The notes: generated by a model from the sequence alone, not told the origin. A DNA stretch of 64,000 nt from Bacteroidetes bacterium GWB2_32_14 (GCA_001768235.1 MENK01000018.1:54882-118881); one strand, 5' to 3'; positions 37,666 to 46,605 are shown, counted from the stretch's first letter. Made by a program: numbers and translations.

Positions 37666-38478
37666 TTAGTTGTTTATTTGAATAGAGTCTGACAATTCTA
37701 ATTTTATTGAATCAACACTTAACCACATATCAACTGTTGAACCCAGATTTAAGAGTTCACTTTCTTTATACGCGGGGTATTGCCTCCATATTTTTGCTTC
37801 CAGGGTGTCTTGTAAATCAATAACAGATTCATCATATATAATGGCACCAACATTGAGAGCCGAACGTAATAGCAGGTTTTTTGCCGTTGACAACTTTAGT
37901 AAATGGAGATTCGGGACAGGTGTTTTTTTATCGCTTAACCCGCGTCCCAGGACAAGGTCTATTTTTGAACCTTTGGGAATAAGTTCTCCTTCTAGAATTT
38001 CACTTTCGTTATATTTTTGTTTTAAAACATTGTTAACTGCAATATCCGGAACGAAAATCAGTTTCCCAATTTCAAGCCCTGCATTTTTTAACATGCCATC
38101 GGCCTGTCGTAATGATACCCCTGTTATGTTTGGCATTTTTACTTTCTCGGGATTGAATGCATTAAGAGTTAAAAAAATACGACGATTTGCTTTTACTTTA
38201 AATCCCGGGTTTGGGTTTTGTTCAATAACAGTTCCTTTAGGCAAATTGTTGATAAAGACAGAGTCTATAACCTCAACTCTAAACTTGTTTTTCCTGGCTT
38301 TCTTCACAACTTCTTCGAGTGTTAACCCTGTATAATTCGGAACAGATATTGCCTGGCCGTGATGAGTATAAATTTTTAATATTATAAAGGAAAAGAAAAA
38401 CAAGACCATCAAAATTCCAATTGCATATAGTAAATTCTTTAAAAAAAGTTTGCTAATTAAAAATTTTAGTAAATTCAT
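37666..38478 (-). CDS. Membrane-anchored PASTA-repeat protein
   Basis: The protein has 270 residues. A single membrane helix (about residues 15-35) is followed by three PASTA domains (about 42-108, 110-180 and 185-262). Each is marked by short motifs such as VPNYTGLTLEEVVKKAR, MPNITGVSLRQADGMLK and VPNLHLLKLSTAKNLLL. PASTA domains bind peptidoglycan or its precursors. No kinase domain is present, so this is a stand-alone PASTA protein of the Bacteroidota type, usually near ddl and rluD as here. It is probably periplasmic. A promoter box lies 44 bases before the start. Confidence 0.88.
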   Translation of the reverse strand: MNLLKFLISKLFLKNLLYAIGILMVLFFFSFIILKIYTHHGQAISVPNYTGLTLEEVVKKARKNKFRVEVIDSVFINNLPKGTVIEQNPNPGFKVKANRRIFLTLNAFNPEKVKMPNITGVSLRQADGMLKNAGLEIGKLIFVPDIAVNNVLKQKYNESEILEGELIPKGSKIDLVLGRGLSDKKTPVPNLHLLKLSTAKNLLLRSALNVGAIIYDESVIDLQDTLEAKIWRQYPAYKESELLNLGSTVDMWLSVDSIKLELSDSIQINN

Positions 38479-38521
38479 AATGATTCAGGCTTAATAAACA
38501 TCAATTTAACTAACGGAACGA

Positions 38522-38529
38522 CAAATATA
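38522..38529 (-). promoter_or_regulatory. Bacteroidota-type -7 box for the PASTA-T9SS-rluD operon
   Basis: The minus strand reads TATATTTG (TAnnTTTG) 44 bases before the ATG at 38478. No TTTG at the usual upstream spacing is seen, so support is partial. Confidence 0.4.
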
Positions 38530-38592
38530 AAATTATGTAAGGATAATCTAAAATTAATTCGTGGCAATTTAAACAATTGAGATTACCAGGTT

Positions 38593-39705
38593 CTATTTTT
38601 GTATGATATTATATAATGTATCACGTTCAACAGGTATTTTGCCAGATGTTTTAATAAGCTGAGTAATTTCATTTGTATTCATTGACGGGCGGGTATCTTT
38701 TGCTCCTGCCATTGAGTAAATTTTTGTTGAATCGTCGATGGTTCCATCAATATCATCAACTCCAAAAGAAAGTGCAATTTGCGTTATATCTTTACCCAGC
38801 ATTGGCCAATAGGCTTTTATATGATTAAAATTATCAAGATAAATCCTTGAAACTGCATAATTTTTTAAATCTTCATATGTATTTACTTCGCCCAAATAGG
38901 AAAGAGAATTATTTTCTTTCTTGTATTTTAATGGTATAAACGTGTTGAATCCGTTTGTTTTATCTTGTAGTTCGCGTAATTTATTGAGATGTTCAATCCT
39001 GTGCCTGTAATTTTCGAGATGCCCGTAAAGCATCGTTGCATTAGATTGAAGGCCTGTTTTATGGGCAGTTTCATGAATCATTAACCATTGTTCGGAAGAT
39101 GATTTTTCGTGGCAAACTTTCTTACGAATCTCAGGATCAAATATTTCGGCTCCACCACCCGGGATACTTCCTAAACCATAGTTTTTAAGTTTTATTAACC
39201 CTTCTTCAAGAGTAAGCCCTGCTTTTTTTATCATGTAATCGAGCTCAACAGCAGTAAATGCCTTAATATGAATATGAGGTAAAATTTCTTTTATCTTGCT
39301 AAGCATTAACCCGTAATAATTTAAATCGCGCGATGGATGAACGCCTCCAACGATATGAACCTCTGTTACATCGGAATTTTTGTAAGATTCCACCTTTTTT
39401 AGTATCTCATCAAGCGGGTATTCCCAACTACCATCTTCGCCAATTCTTCTGTGGTACGAACAAAATTTACAGTTATAGATGCAAATGTTTGTTGGCTCAA
39501 TATGAAAATTTTTATTGAAATAAACCTTGCTTTCGTTTTTCTTAAGATTAACATGTGAAGCAATAATCCCGAGAACTCCAAGATCGAAGTTGAACAACTC
39601 TGTCCCTTCTGCTGTATTCAGTCGCTCACTGTTGATTATTTTTGTTACAATTAGTTTTTGCTCATTCGTTAACTGAGCGCTAAAAAGTATTTCGTTAATT
39701 AACAT
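38593..39705 (-). CDS. mqnE: Aminofutalosine synthase (radical SAM, futalosine menaquinone pathway)
   Basis: The protein has 370 residues from the ATG at 39705. The frame extends to 39813, but those 36 residues are hydrophobic and unlike the family, and a promoter box lies inside them. The radical SAM cluster is Cys75, 79 and 82 (NICIYNCKFC). Downstream motifs VEPxN-like HIEPTN, SIPGGGAEIFD, NATMLYGHLENYRHRIEHL and NTFIPLKY match MqnE, which joins S-adenosylmethionine with 3-enolpyruvyl-benzoate to give aminofutalosine. It implies menaquinone made by the futalosine route, consistent with the quinol-linked molybdoenzyme in the window. MqnC and CofH are relatives, but the full set of motifs favours MqnE. 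Confidence 0.88.
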   Translation of the reverse strand: MLINEILFSAQLTNEQKLIVTKIINSERLNTAEGTELFNFDLGVLGIIASHVNLKKNESKVYFNKNFHIEPTNICIYNCKFCSYHRRIGEDGSWEYPLDEILKKVESYKNSDVTEVHIVGGVHPSRDLNYYGLMLSKIKEILPHIHIKAFTAVELDYMIKKAGLTLEEGLIKLKNYGLGSIPGGGAEIFDPEIRKKVCHEKSSSEQWLMIHETAHKTGLQSNATMLYGHLENYRHRIEHLNKLRELQDKTNGFNTFIPLKYKKENNSLSYLGEVNTYEDLKNYAVSRIYLDNFNHIKAYWPMLGKDITQIALSFGVDDIDGTIDDSTKIYSMAGAKDTRPSMNTNEITQLIKTSGKIPVERDTLYNIIQK

Positions 39706-39722
39706 TACATTTTTTATTTGCA

Positions 39723-39730
39723 CAAAAATA
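39723..39730 (-). promoter_or_regulatory. Bacteroidota-type -7 box for mqnE
   Basis: The minus strand reads TATTTTTG (TAnnTTTG) 18 bases before the ATG at 39705. It lies inside the longer open frame and therefore supports the shorter start. Confidence 0.45.
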
Positions 39731-39791
39731 ACTGATTTTTTTGATGTGATAAAAAATATAAATTGTGATATTGCGATTTTGGGAATATAGA

Positions 39792-39834
39792 TATAAAAAA
39801 AAGTAAAGGACAATAATTTAATTATCCTTTACTT
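39792..39834 (-). terminator. Rho-independent terminator of rpmH
   Basis: Arms aagtaaagga (39801-39810) and tcctttactt (39825-39834) pair perfectly. On the minus strand the stem is followed by a run of T. It lies 28 bases beyond the rpmH stop. Confidence 0.8.
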
Positions 39835-39861
39835 TCTTACGAATTCGTGTGGTATAAAGAT

Positions 39862-40020
39862 TTATTTCTTATCAGTAAATTCGTCAGATACTGTTAATTT
39901 TTTTCTGCCTTTTGCCCTTCTCGAAGCAAGAACTCTTCTGCCATTGGCAGATGCCATTCTTTCTCTGAACCCGTGCTTATTTTTTCTCTTTCTGTTCGAA
40001 GGTTGAAACGTCCTTTTCAT
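39862..40020 (-). CDS. rpmH: 50S ribosomal protein L34
   Basis: This is a small gene of 52 codons. The product starts [20 protein letters not shown] and continues with [19 protein letters not shown], the invariant signature of L34, a very basic protein of the large ribosomal subunit. The C-terminal tail ([13 protein letters not shown]) is slightly longer than in Escherichia coli, as is common in Bacteroidota. It has its own strong promoter just after rsmG and its own terminator. The usual neighbours rnpA and dnaA are absent; instead rsmG is upstream on the same strand. Confidence 0.96.
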   Translation of the reverse strand: MKRTFQPSNRKRKNKHGFRERMASANGRRVLASRRAKGRKKLTVSDEFTDKK

Positions 40021-40062
40021 CTCGGAATATTTTAAGTTGTTTTACTTTTTCTTTTGGAACTG

Positions 40063-40092
40063 CAAAAGTAATGTTTTTTTCAATTCTGCAAA
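40063..40092 (-). promoter_or_regulatory. Bacteroidota promoter for rpmH
   Basis: The minus strand has TTTG (40089-40092), an 18-base spacer and TACTTTTG (40063-40070), close to the TTTG-N19-21-TAnnTTTG consensus. It is 43 bases before the rpmH ATG and directly after the rsmG stop. Confidence 0.6.
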
Positions 40093-40099
40093 ATGATTT

Positions 40100-40726
40100 C
40101 TAAAATTTAATTGGAAGATATATGATTTTTTTTGTTTCAAAAAAGGGTTCGTTAAAGAAATCAGCTATTTCAAATATAGTTGTTGATGTATAAAAATCTT
40201 TAATTTCATCTTTAATATCACCCCCTTTTAAATAAATAATTCCATTTTTCAGGTTATTTTTTGATACGGGGTTAATTTTATTTTTCACCCAGTTGTAAAA
40301 TTCAGGAAAAGAAGTTACAGCCCGGCTGACAATAAAGTCATACTTTTTATTCAAGGCTTCAACCCTGGTTTGTTCGGAAAATACATTCTGCAATCCCAAT
40401 GAGCTGGAAACTGCTTCAACAACAGTAATTTTTTTCCCTATAGAATCGATTAAATGAAAATGGCTATCGGGAAAAAGTATGGCAAGGGGAATTCCCGGGA
40501 ATCCGCCACCGGTTCCAACATCAAGTATATGTGTGTTTTTTGAAAATTTAATTATTTTAGCTATAGCCAATGAATGTAAAACATGATGTTCGTAAAGCTG
40601 GCCGATATCTTTTCTTGAGATTACATTAATTTTTGTATTCCATTCAAAATAGATTTCTTTAAGAAGCGCAAATTGTTCACGCTGCCCAATTGTAAGATTT
40701 GGGAAATATTTGTTAATGATATCCAT
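40100..40726 (-). CDS. rsmG: 16S rRNA (guanine527-N7)-methyltransferase
   Basis: The protein has 208 residues and uses S-adenosylmethionine to methylate G527 of 16S rRNA. It shows the family motifs INVISRKD, HVLHSLAIAK, the AdoMet loop DVGTGGGFPGIPLAILFPD, and DFIVSRAVTSFPEF. Length is as usual (about 205-210). It is cytoplasmic. It lies 9 bases after the sigma-factor gene and likely shares its transcript. Loss of the gene in other bacteria gives low-level streptomycin resistance, a known family property. Confidence 0.93.
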   Translation of the reverse strand: MDIINKYFPNLTIGQREQFALLKEIYFEWNTKINVISRKDIGQLYEHHVLHSLAIAKIIKFSKNTHILDVGTGGGFPGIPLAILFPDSHFHLIDSIGKKITVVEAVSSSLGLQNVFSEQTRVEALNKKYDFIVSRAVTSFPEFYNWVKNKINPVSKNNLKNGIIYLKGGDIKDEIKDFYTSTTIFEIADFFNEPFFETKKIIYLPIKF

Positions 40727-40735
40727 TATGTGAAA

Positions 40736-41338
40736 TTACTTAATGTTTGGATTGCTGTTTTTCAAAATATTATAAAGCAATTCTCTTGCTCTAAAAAGTT
40801 GAGCTTTAACAGTTCCTATGGGTAAATTTAACTCGTTGGCAATTTCTTCGTACGAGTATTCTTTAAAATACCGGAGATCAACGAGAGTTCTGTATCGGGG
40901 TTTTAATTTTTCAACCACATTTCGCATTAAAGCAATACGTTGATTTTTTATCATATCTTCTTCAGGATCTGGGGAGTCAGATTGAAGAGGTGTACTAATA
41001 CCTTCAAGCTCATCTGAAGTTTGATCCAATGATATCAGGCTGGCTTTTTTCTTTCGGATAAAATCTATACAATTGTTCGTGGCTATCTTAAACAACCAGG
41101 TACTAAAAGCATAATTCGGAGTATATTGTTCTATATTTTTAAATGCTTTGCCAAAAGCTTCAATGGTAAGATCATCGGCATCACTTTTATTATTTACCAT
41201 TTTTAATAACATGTAATAAATGGCATCCTTATAGCGGTCGAGAAGTTCCGCGTAAGCTTTTTCGTCACCTTTTAAAGCAAGTAAAACGAGTTTGTAGTCG
41301 TGTTTACCCTTTTCAGAGAGATTTGGATTTATTTCCAT
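40736..41338 (-). CDS. ECF-type RNA polymerase sigma factor
   Basis: The protein has 200 residues. Region 2 (about 20-92, DRYKDAIYYMLLKMVNNKSDADDLTIEAF and FSTWLFKIATNNCIDFIRKKK) and region 4 (about 135-192, RYRTLVDLRYFKEYSYEEIANELNLP and GTVKAQLFRARELL) are complete, and regions 1 and 3 are absent, as in group 4 sigma factors. No anti-sigma gene follows. Its ATG lies within the last 10 bases of the glycosyltransferase gene, so the two are translationally coupled. The regulon is unknown; in Bacteroidota such uncoupled ECF factors near rsmG are constitutive housekeeping genes. Confidence 0.9.
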   Translation of the reverse strand: MEINPNLSEKGKHDYKLVLLALKGDEKAYAELLDRYKDAIYYMLLKMVNNKSDADDLTIEAFGKAFKNIEQYTPNYAFSTWLFKIATNNCIDFIRKKKASLISLDQTSDELEGISTPLQSDSPDPEEDMIKNQRIALMRNVVEKLKPRYRTLVDLRYFKEYSYEEIANELNLPIGTVKAQLFRARELLYNILKNSNPNIK

Positions 41339-42471
41339 TTAACTTGTTTCGATGTAAAAATATTTGATATAAAAAATGTAAAGTTAAGATATGGAATAAT
41401 AATATCATAAACTAACGAAGGTAATAATAAAAAATTTTCCTTCAAACGATTCATGGCAACTTTAATTATAATTAACTGAAAAATCATTCTCAATGCAAAA
41501 GCACCAAGGATGTACAGGTAATAATCAGAAAACCAGATTAGGCTTAATGCAAAAAGAATATAAAAGAAAACTCTGCTTAATAGTTCTCCTGATAATCTCC
41601 ATTTTGTAGCTGTTTTATATAATTTACCTGTTGTAATGTGTCTTTTTTTCTGATAAAACCAATCACGAAAAGTAGCTTTAGATTCTGTCCTTGTTATTGA
41701 TTCGTGAGAAATTTCAATCCGGGTGTTTTTACTTGTTGCAACTTCGTTAACGAACAAATCATCATCGCCGGAATCCAGGTGGCGGTGATTCGCAAAACCT
41801 TTATTTGTAAAAAAAAGTGATTTTTTGTAAGCAAGATTTCTGCCAACACCCATATATGGCTTTCCGGATAAAGTAAAAGTAAAATATTGCAACGCAATAA
41901 AAAGGGAATCGAATCGTATAAGATTGTTTAATACGTTTTTTCTCTGGGTATAACCTCCATAACCAAGTACCAACTCTGTTCCCCCTAAAAAATTCCCCTG
42001 CATTCTTTCAATCCATTTTGGGCTTTCGGGTTTGCAATCGGCATCGGTTAATAAGACCCATTCGTTTTTAGCTGCTTTTATCCCTATAGTTAATGCCAGT
42101 TTTTTACTATGCATAAACTTATCATCTTGTTTTACAGTAGTAACTTTTAAATGCCTGTATTGTTTCTGGAACTGATCAAGTATAAACTCTGATTCATCTT
42201 CAGAACAATCATTAACTACTATCACTTCAAAATCAGGGTAGTTTTGGTTTAAAACTAGATGAAGATTATTTTTTAAATTTTCAGCTTCATTTCTTGCACA
42301 AATTATTACCGATACAGGGTTATTTATACCTGTTACATGATGTACGTTTTTTATAAATAAAATCCTTGAATAGTAAAAGAGGTAATAAAATAGTTGTATT
42401 AAAAATGTAATTGCAAAAAAAACTGGAATTAACAGTAAGGGATTGTTAATAATGAGATCGTATATTTTCAC
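41329..42471 (-). CDS. Family 2 glycosyltransferase, membrane-bound
   Basis: The protein has 380 residues. An N-terminal membrane helix (about 12-33) is followed by a GT-A fold (about 48-270). Visible motifs are SVIICARNEAENLKN, IVVNDCSEDES, the metal-binding LLTDADCKP, and a later LDSGDDDLFV and QKKRHITTGKL, the acid/QxxRW-like segment of processive GT2 enzymes. Two or three helices close the C-terminus. It probably adds sugars to a lipid or polysaccharide at the inner face of the inner membrane. It leads the operon with the sigma factor and rsmG. The sugar and acceptor are unknown. Confidence 0.85.
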   Translation of the reverse strand: MKIYDLIINNPLLLIPVFFAITFLIQLFYYLFYYSRILFIKNVHHVTGINNPVSVIICARNEAENLKNNLHLVLNQNYPDFEVIVVNDCSEDESEFILDQFQKQYRHLKVTTVKQDDKFMHSKKLALTIGIKAAKNEWVLLTDADCKPESPKWIERMQGNFLGGTELVLGYGGYTQRKNVLNNLIRFDSLFIALQYFTFTLSGKPYMGVGRNLAYKKSLFFTNKGFANHRHLDSGDDDLFVNEVATSKNTRIEISHESITRTESKATFRDWFYQKKRHITTGKLYKTATKWRLSGELLSRVFFYILFALSLIWFSDYYLYILGAFALRMIFQLIIIKVAMNRLKENFLLLPSLVYDIIIPYLNFTFFISNIFTSKQVKWK

Positions 42472-42575
42472 GGTATATTTTATTGATTTTTGAGTTAATT
42501 GGCAATTTTATTAAACATTTTTCTGTTAAACAAGAAATGTGGATTTAAGTAATGAAATTTTTATTCACAATTCGT

Positions 42576-42583
42576 TATCTTTG
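42576..42583 (+). promoter_or_regulatory. Bacteroidota-type -7 box for tgt
   Basis: TATCTTTG matches TAnnTTTG exactly, 19 bases before the ATG at 42602. It lies inside the longer open frame that starts with GTG at 42539 and therefore supports the shorter start. Confidence 0.55.
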
Positions 42584-42601
42584 AGCCGAAATATATTATT
42601 T

Positions 42602-43732
42602 ATGAAGTTTGAAATTTTTAGTAAAGATACAAAGACTAAAGCAAGAGCGGGAGAATTGACAACTGATCATGGGAAAATTCAAACTCCTATTTTTATGCCC
42701 GTAGGAACTGTGGGGAGTGTAAAAGGGGTTAACCAGAGAGATTTAATAGAAGATGTTGGTGCTCAAATAATACTTGGAAATACATATCATTTGTATTTGC
42801 GGCCCGGGGTTGATACAATAAAAATGGCAGGAGGCTTGCATAAATTTATGAACTGGAATCGGCCAATTTTAACAGATAGCGGTGGATATCAGGTTTTTTC
42901 ATTAGCAGAAAACCGCAAGCTTAAAGACGAGGGCGCTCACTTTAGTTCTCATATCGATGGTTCTAAACACCTTTTTACACCTGAAAACATTGTGGATATT
43001 CAACGTATCATTGGTGCCGATATTGTTATGGCTTTCGATGAATGCACACCTTTTCCCTGCGAATATACTTATGCAAAAAAATCTATGGAACTCACCCATA
43101 GATGGCTTGCCCGTGGATTAAATCATTTCGATAATACAGAGTCATTATATGGTTATAATCAAACGTTTTTCCCCATTGTTCAGGGAAGTGTTTTTGATGA
43201 TTTAAGGCAACAATCGGCAAAGACTATTGCTTCCTTTGAACGTGACGGGTATGCTATTGGTGGTTTGTCTGTTGGCGAACCTGTTGAGCAAATGTACGAT
43301 ATGATTGATGTGGTAAATGAAATACTTCCTGAAAATAAACCCCGTTATTTAATGGGTGTCGGGACACCTGCCAATATTTTAGAAGGTATTGCCCGCGGAA
43401 TTGATATGTTCGATTGTGTTATGCCTACTCGTAACGGTCGAAACGGAATGTTATTTACCCGTGACGGAGTTATTAATATTAAAAATGTAAAATGGAAAAA
43501 CGATTTCTCTCCAATTGAAGAAAATGGTGCATCATTTGTAGATAGTGAATTTTCAAAAGCATATCTTCGACATCTTATTGTGTCGAAAGAAATTCTGGGA
43601 GCACAAATAGCAAGCCTTCACAACCTTGCTTTTTATTTATGGCTTGTTACCGAAGCCCGAACAAAAATAATTGATGGTACTTTTACTAGCTGGAAAAATG
43701 AAATGTTAGAAAAACTCTCTATTAGGTTATGA
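42602..43732 (+). CDS. tgt: tRNA-guanine (queuine) transglycosylase
   Basis: The protein has 376 residues. It exchanges guanine-34 of GU(N) tRNAs for the queuosine precursor. Core motifs are present: the proton-acceptor region LTDSGGYQVFSL, MAFDECTPFP, GGLSVGEPVEQMYDM, the nucleophile region GIDMFDCVMPTRNGRNG and HNLAFYLWLV. In the canonical enzyme a CxCxxC-plus-His zinc site precedes YLRHL; here that segment reads NGASFVDSEFSKAYLRHL and contains no Cys. The same loss is, to my knowledge, common in Bacteroidota enzymes, so it is probably functional without zinc. It overlaps the LptF/G gene by 4 bases. Confidence 0.93.
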   Translation: MKFEIFSKDTKTKARAGELTTDHGKIQTPIFMPVGTVGSVKGVNQRDLIEDVGAQIILGNTYHLYLRPGVDTIKMAGGLHKFMNWNRPILTDSGGYQVFSLAENRKLKDEGAHFSSHIDGSKHLFTPENIVDIQRIIGADIVMAFDECTPFPCEYTYAKKSMELTHRWLARGLNHFDNTESLYGYNQTFFPIVQGSVFDDLRQQSAKTIASFERDGYAIGGLSVGEPVEQMYDMIDVVNEILPENKPRYLMGVGTPANILEGIARGIDMFDCVMPTRNGRNGMLFTRDGVINIKNVKWKNDFSPIEENGASFVDSEFSKAYLRHLIVSKEILGAQIASLHNLAFYLWLVTEARTKIIDGTFTSWKNEMLEKLSIRL

Positions 43733-44820
43733 TTATTAATGGATTTAAAAAAATAGATTTATATATCATAAAAAAGTTTCTGGGAACTTACTTTTTTGCT
43801 ATTGCTTTAATAATAAGTATAGCTGTTGTATTTGATTTATCAGAGAGAATTGAAGATTTTATTGAAAAGGAAGCTCCCCTTAAAGCCATTGTTTTTGATT
43901 ATTACATGAATTTTATTCCCTATTTTGCCAACCTGTTTAGTTCTCTTTTTACGTTTGTTGCAGTTATCTTTTTCACTTCTAAAATGGCATACAATACCGA
44001 AATAATTGCCATTTTAAGCAGTGGCGTAAGCTTCAGAAGAATTATGCTTCCTTATCTGATGTCAGCTTTTGTTATTGCATTATTTTCTTTTGTACTTATG
44101 GCTTATATTATTCCTCCTGCAAATAGTGTAAGGCTCGATTTTACATATAAATATATAAAAAATCCCATTCAAAATACGGAGAAAGATATTCACAGGCAAG
44201 TTGAGCCAGGGTTATTTGTTTATATGAAAAGTTATAATACAAAAGATGACAGGGCGATTAAATTTGCCATGGAACGGTTTGAAAATGGAGAGTTAAAATC
44301 AAAATTGTTATCCGAATCTGCAAAATGGGATACTTCAATAAATAAATGGACTATTAAAAACTATTTTATTCGCGATATTGATAGTTTAAACGAAAAAATT
44401 ACCCAGGGAACAACCCTGGACACAACAATAAATCTATTTCCCGAAGATTTTAAGCGCTATGCCCAGTTTGTTGAAACAATGAACCTAACTCAGTTAAACG
44501 ATTATATTGAAGAGCAAAAAATGCAAGGTGCCGATGATGTGGTAAGCTTATTAATTGAAAAATATAGTCGGTTTGCATATCCATTTTCAACCTTTATATT
44601 AACACTTATCGGGGTTTCATTGTCATCACGAAAAGTAAGAGGTGGAATAGGTATGCATATTGGACTAGGTTTGCTCCTCAGTTTTTCATTTATTCTTTTT
44701 ATGCGCTTTGCTGCAATGTTTGCTATAAGTGGTAGCATGAATCCAATGTTTGCGGTTTGGTTACCCAATATCCTGTACGCAATTATTGCTGTATTTCTTT
44801 ACCGTTTAGCTCCCAAATAG
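43729..44820 (+). CDS. LptF/LptG-family lipopolysaccharide export permease
   Basis: The protein has 363 residues with the YjgP/YjgQ layout: three N-terminal membrane helices (about 13-35, 60-80, 100-120), a periplasmic beta-jellyroll-like domain (about 130-280), and three C-terminal helices (about 282-360). The opening IIKKFLGTYFFAIALIISIAVVFDLSERIEDF is typical of the family. Together with LptB and a partner permease it extracts lipopolysaccharide from the inner membrane. Only one permease gene is here. It starts within the tgt stop codon (ATGA overlap), so the two are translationally coupled. Confidence 0.9.
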   Translation: MIINGFKKIDLYIIKKFLGTYFFAIALIISIAVVFDLSERIEDFIEKEAPLKAIVFDYYMNFIPYFANLFSSLFTFVAVIFFTSKMAYNTEIIAILSSGVSFRRIMLPYLMSAFVIALFSFVLMAYIIPPANSVRLDFTYKYIKNPIQNTEKDIHRQVEPGLFVYMKSYNTKDDRAIKFAMERFENGELKSKLLSESAKWDTSINKWTIKNYFIRDIDSLNEKITQGTTLDTTINLFPEDFKRYAQFVETMNLTQLNDYIEEQKMQGADDVVSLLIEKYSRFAYPFSTFILTLIGVSLSSRKVRGGIGMHIGLGLLLSFSFILFMRFAAMFAISGSMNPMFAVWLPNILYAIIAVFLYRLAPK

Positions 44821-44850
44821 CTTCAATTCTTTTTGTTAAATAAAATTTCA

Positions 44851-44858
44851 TACCTTTG
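44851..44858 (+). promoter_or_regulatory. Candidate -7 box for the carboxyltransferase operon
   Basis: TACCTTTG matches TAnnTTTG, with TTTG 15 bases upstream (44832-44835), shorter than the usual spacer. It would give a leader of about 180 bases to the ATG at 45044, so a promoter nearer the gene is also possible. Confidence 0.35.
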
Positions 44859-45043
44859 TTAAGTATGTCTGTTTGCTGTATTTAAATTATTGAATTGGTT
44901 TGCAATAGTTTAAATCAGGTTGTTTGCTGATTGTTACAAATTTATTTTTTATAATAAAATTCATTTTGTAACGTTGCAGTTATTTTTTAAAAACGGGTTT
45001 AGGTATATTACCTGAACTTATTTATTAACTAAATGTACAAGAT

Positions 45044-46591
45044 ATGTCTTTGAAAAGAAAAATTCTTGAACTTCAAATGAAGCGTGAAAAAGTACTCCAG
45101 GGAGGTGGCGAAAAAGCCATCGAGAAGCAGGTTGCTATGGGGAAAATGACCGCTCGTGAAAGAATTATTACACTTTTGGATGAAAATTCATTCCATGAGT
45201 ACGATTTATTCGTTGAGCACGAAGCTCGCGATTTTGGTATGGATGGAAAGGTTTTACATGGCGATGGTGTAATTACCGGAACCGGTACAATTTATGGCGC
45301 TCCTATATGTATTTACGCCCAAGACTTTACTGTTGCCGGCGGATCATTAGGATTGATGCATGCCCGAAAAATTACTAAAATAATGGATCATGCCATGAAA
45401 ATGAGAGTTCCGATTATTGGTATTAACGATTCTGGAGGTGCACGTATTCAGGAAGGAGTTAACTCTTTGGCAGGTTATGGTGAGATTTTTTACCGTAACA
45501 CAATGGCTTCAGGTGTTATTCCTCAAATTTCTGTTATTCTTGGCCCTTGTGCAGGTGGTGCCGTATATTCTCCTGCATTAACCGATTTCGTATTTGTAGT
45601 CGAGAACATTTCAAAAATGTTCATTACAGGCCCCGAAGTTATTAAAACTGTTTTAGGTGAAGAAATTTCGATGGAAGACCTAGGCGGAGCCCGTGTTCAT
45701 AGTGAAATAACCGGGAATGCTCATTTTTATGCAGAAAGCGAGATTGAATGTTTCGACCAGGTTAAAAAACTCATTACGTATATTCCGTGGAATAATGGAC
45801 AAAAAGCCAGGCCTTTCGAAGCAAAAGAACCATTATACAGTAAATATAAAATCGATGAAATAGTACCCGGAAATCCAAAAGAACCTTACGATGTTTGTGA
45901 TGTTATTCGTGCAATAACCGATGGATCTGAGTTTTTCGAGATCATGGAACTTTGGGCAAGAAATATAGTTATTGGTTTTGGCAGGATTAATGGAGAAACA
46001 GTTGGATTTGTTGCAAACCAACCAATGTATTTAGCCGGGGTTCTCGATGTGGATTCATCAGATAAGGCAGCCCGCTTTATTCGTTATTGCGATGCATTCC
46101 AGATTCCTATTGTTACTTTAGTTGATTTACCAGGTTATTTACCAGGTGTCGATCAGGAACATGCTGGTGTTATCCGTCATGGTGCAAAACTATTGTATGC
46201 GTATTCCGAAGCGAATGTTCCAAAAATCACCATAATTCTTCGCAAAGCATATGGTGGTGGATATATTGCAATGAATTCACGTCACTTGAATGCTGACTAT
46301 GTTTTTGCATGGCCTGGTGCTGAAATAGCGGTTATGGGGCCGGAAGGTGCTGCTAATATTATTTTCAGAAAAGAAATTACAGAAGCAAAAGATCCTGAAA
46401 AAATGCGAAAACAAAAGGTTAAGGAATACAAAGAGAAATTTGCCAATCCTTATGTTGCTGCTGCTAAAGGTTATGTCGATTCTGTTATTGAACCAAAAGA
46501 AACAAGAAAATTCTTGCTTCATGGCCTTGAAGTATCAAAAAACAAAGTTGACAGAAAACCAATTAAGAAACATGGAATTCCTCCATTTTAA
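45044..46591 (+). CDS. Acyl-CoA carboxylase / methylmalonyl-CoA decarboxylase carboxyltransferase subunit
   Basis: The protein has 515 residues in two crotonase-like halves. Motifs are AARERI-like MTARERIITLLDE, GGSLGLMHARKI, NDSGGARIQEGVNSLAGYGEIF, GPCAGGAVYSPALTDF, and in the second half DLPGYLPGVDQEHAGVIRHGAKLLYAYSEA, RKAYGGGYIAMNS and WPGAEIAVMGPEGA. This is the carboxyltransferase (beta/MmdA) subunit for propionyl- or methylmalonyl-CoA. A biotin carrier gene follows by 14 bases. No biotin carboxylase or sodium-pump subunit is in the window, so I cannot say whether the complex carboxylates or decarboxylates. Methylmalonyl-CoA metabolism for propionate is likely. Confidence 0.9.
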   Translation: MSLKRKILELQMKREKVLQGGGEKAIEKQVAMGKMTARERIITLLDENSFHEYDLFVEHEARDFGMDGKVLHGDGVITGTGTIYGAPICIYAQDFTVAGGSLGLMHARKITKIMDHAMKMRVPIIGINDSGGARIQEGVNSLAGYGEIFYRNTMASGVIPQISVILGPCAGGAVYSPALTDFVFVVENISKMFITGPEVIKTVLGEEISMEDLGGARVHSEITGNAHFYAESEIECFDQVKKLITYIPWNNGQKARPFEAKEPLYSKYKIDEIVPGNPKEPYDVCDVIRAITDGSEFFEIMELWARNIVIGFGRINGETVGFVANQPMYLAGVLDVDSSDKAARFIRYCDAFQIPIVTLVDLPGYLPGVDQEHAGVIRHGAKLLYAYSEANVPKITIILRKAYGGGYIAMNSRHLNADYVFAWPGAEIAVMGPEGAANIIFRKEITEAKDPEKMRKQKVKEYKEKFANPYVAAAKGYVDSVIEPKETRKFLLHGLEVSKNKVDRKPIKKHGIPPF

Positions 46592-46605
46592 TCTTTAATC
46601 AAACG

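Noticed and set aside
38593..39813. A longer start for mqnE at 39813
   Set aside because: The 36 extra residues are hydrophobic and unlike the family, and a promoter box lies inside them.
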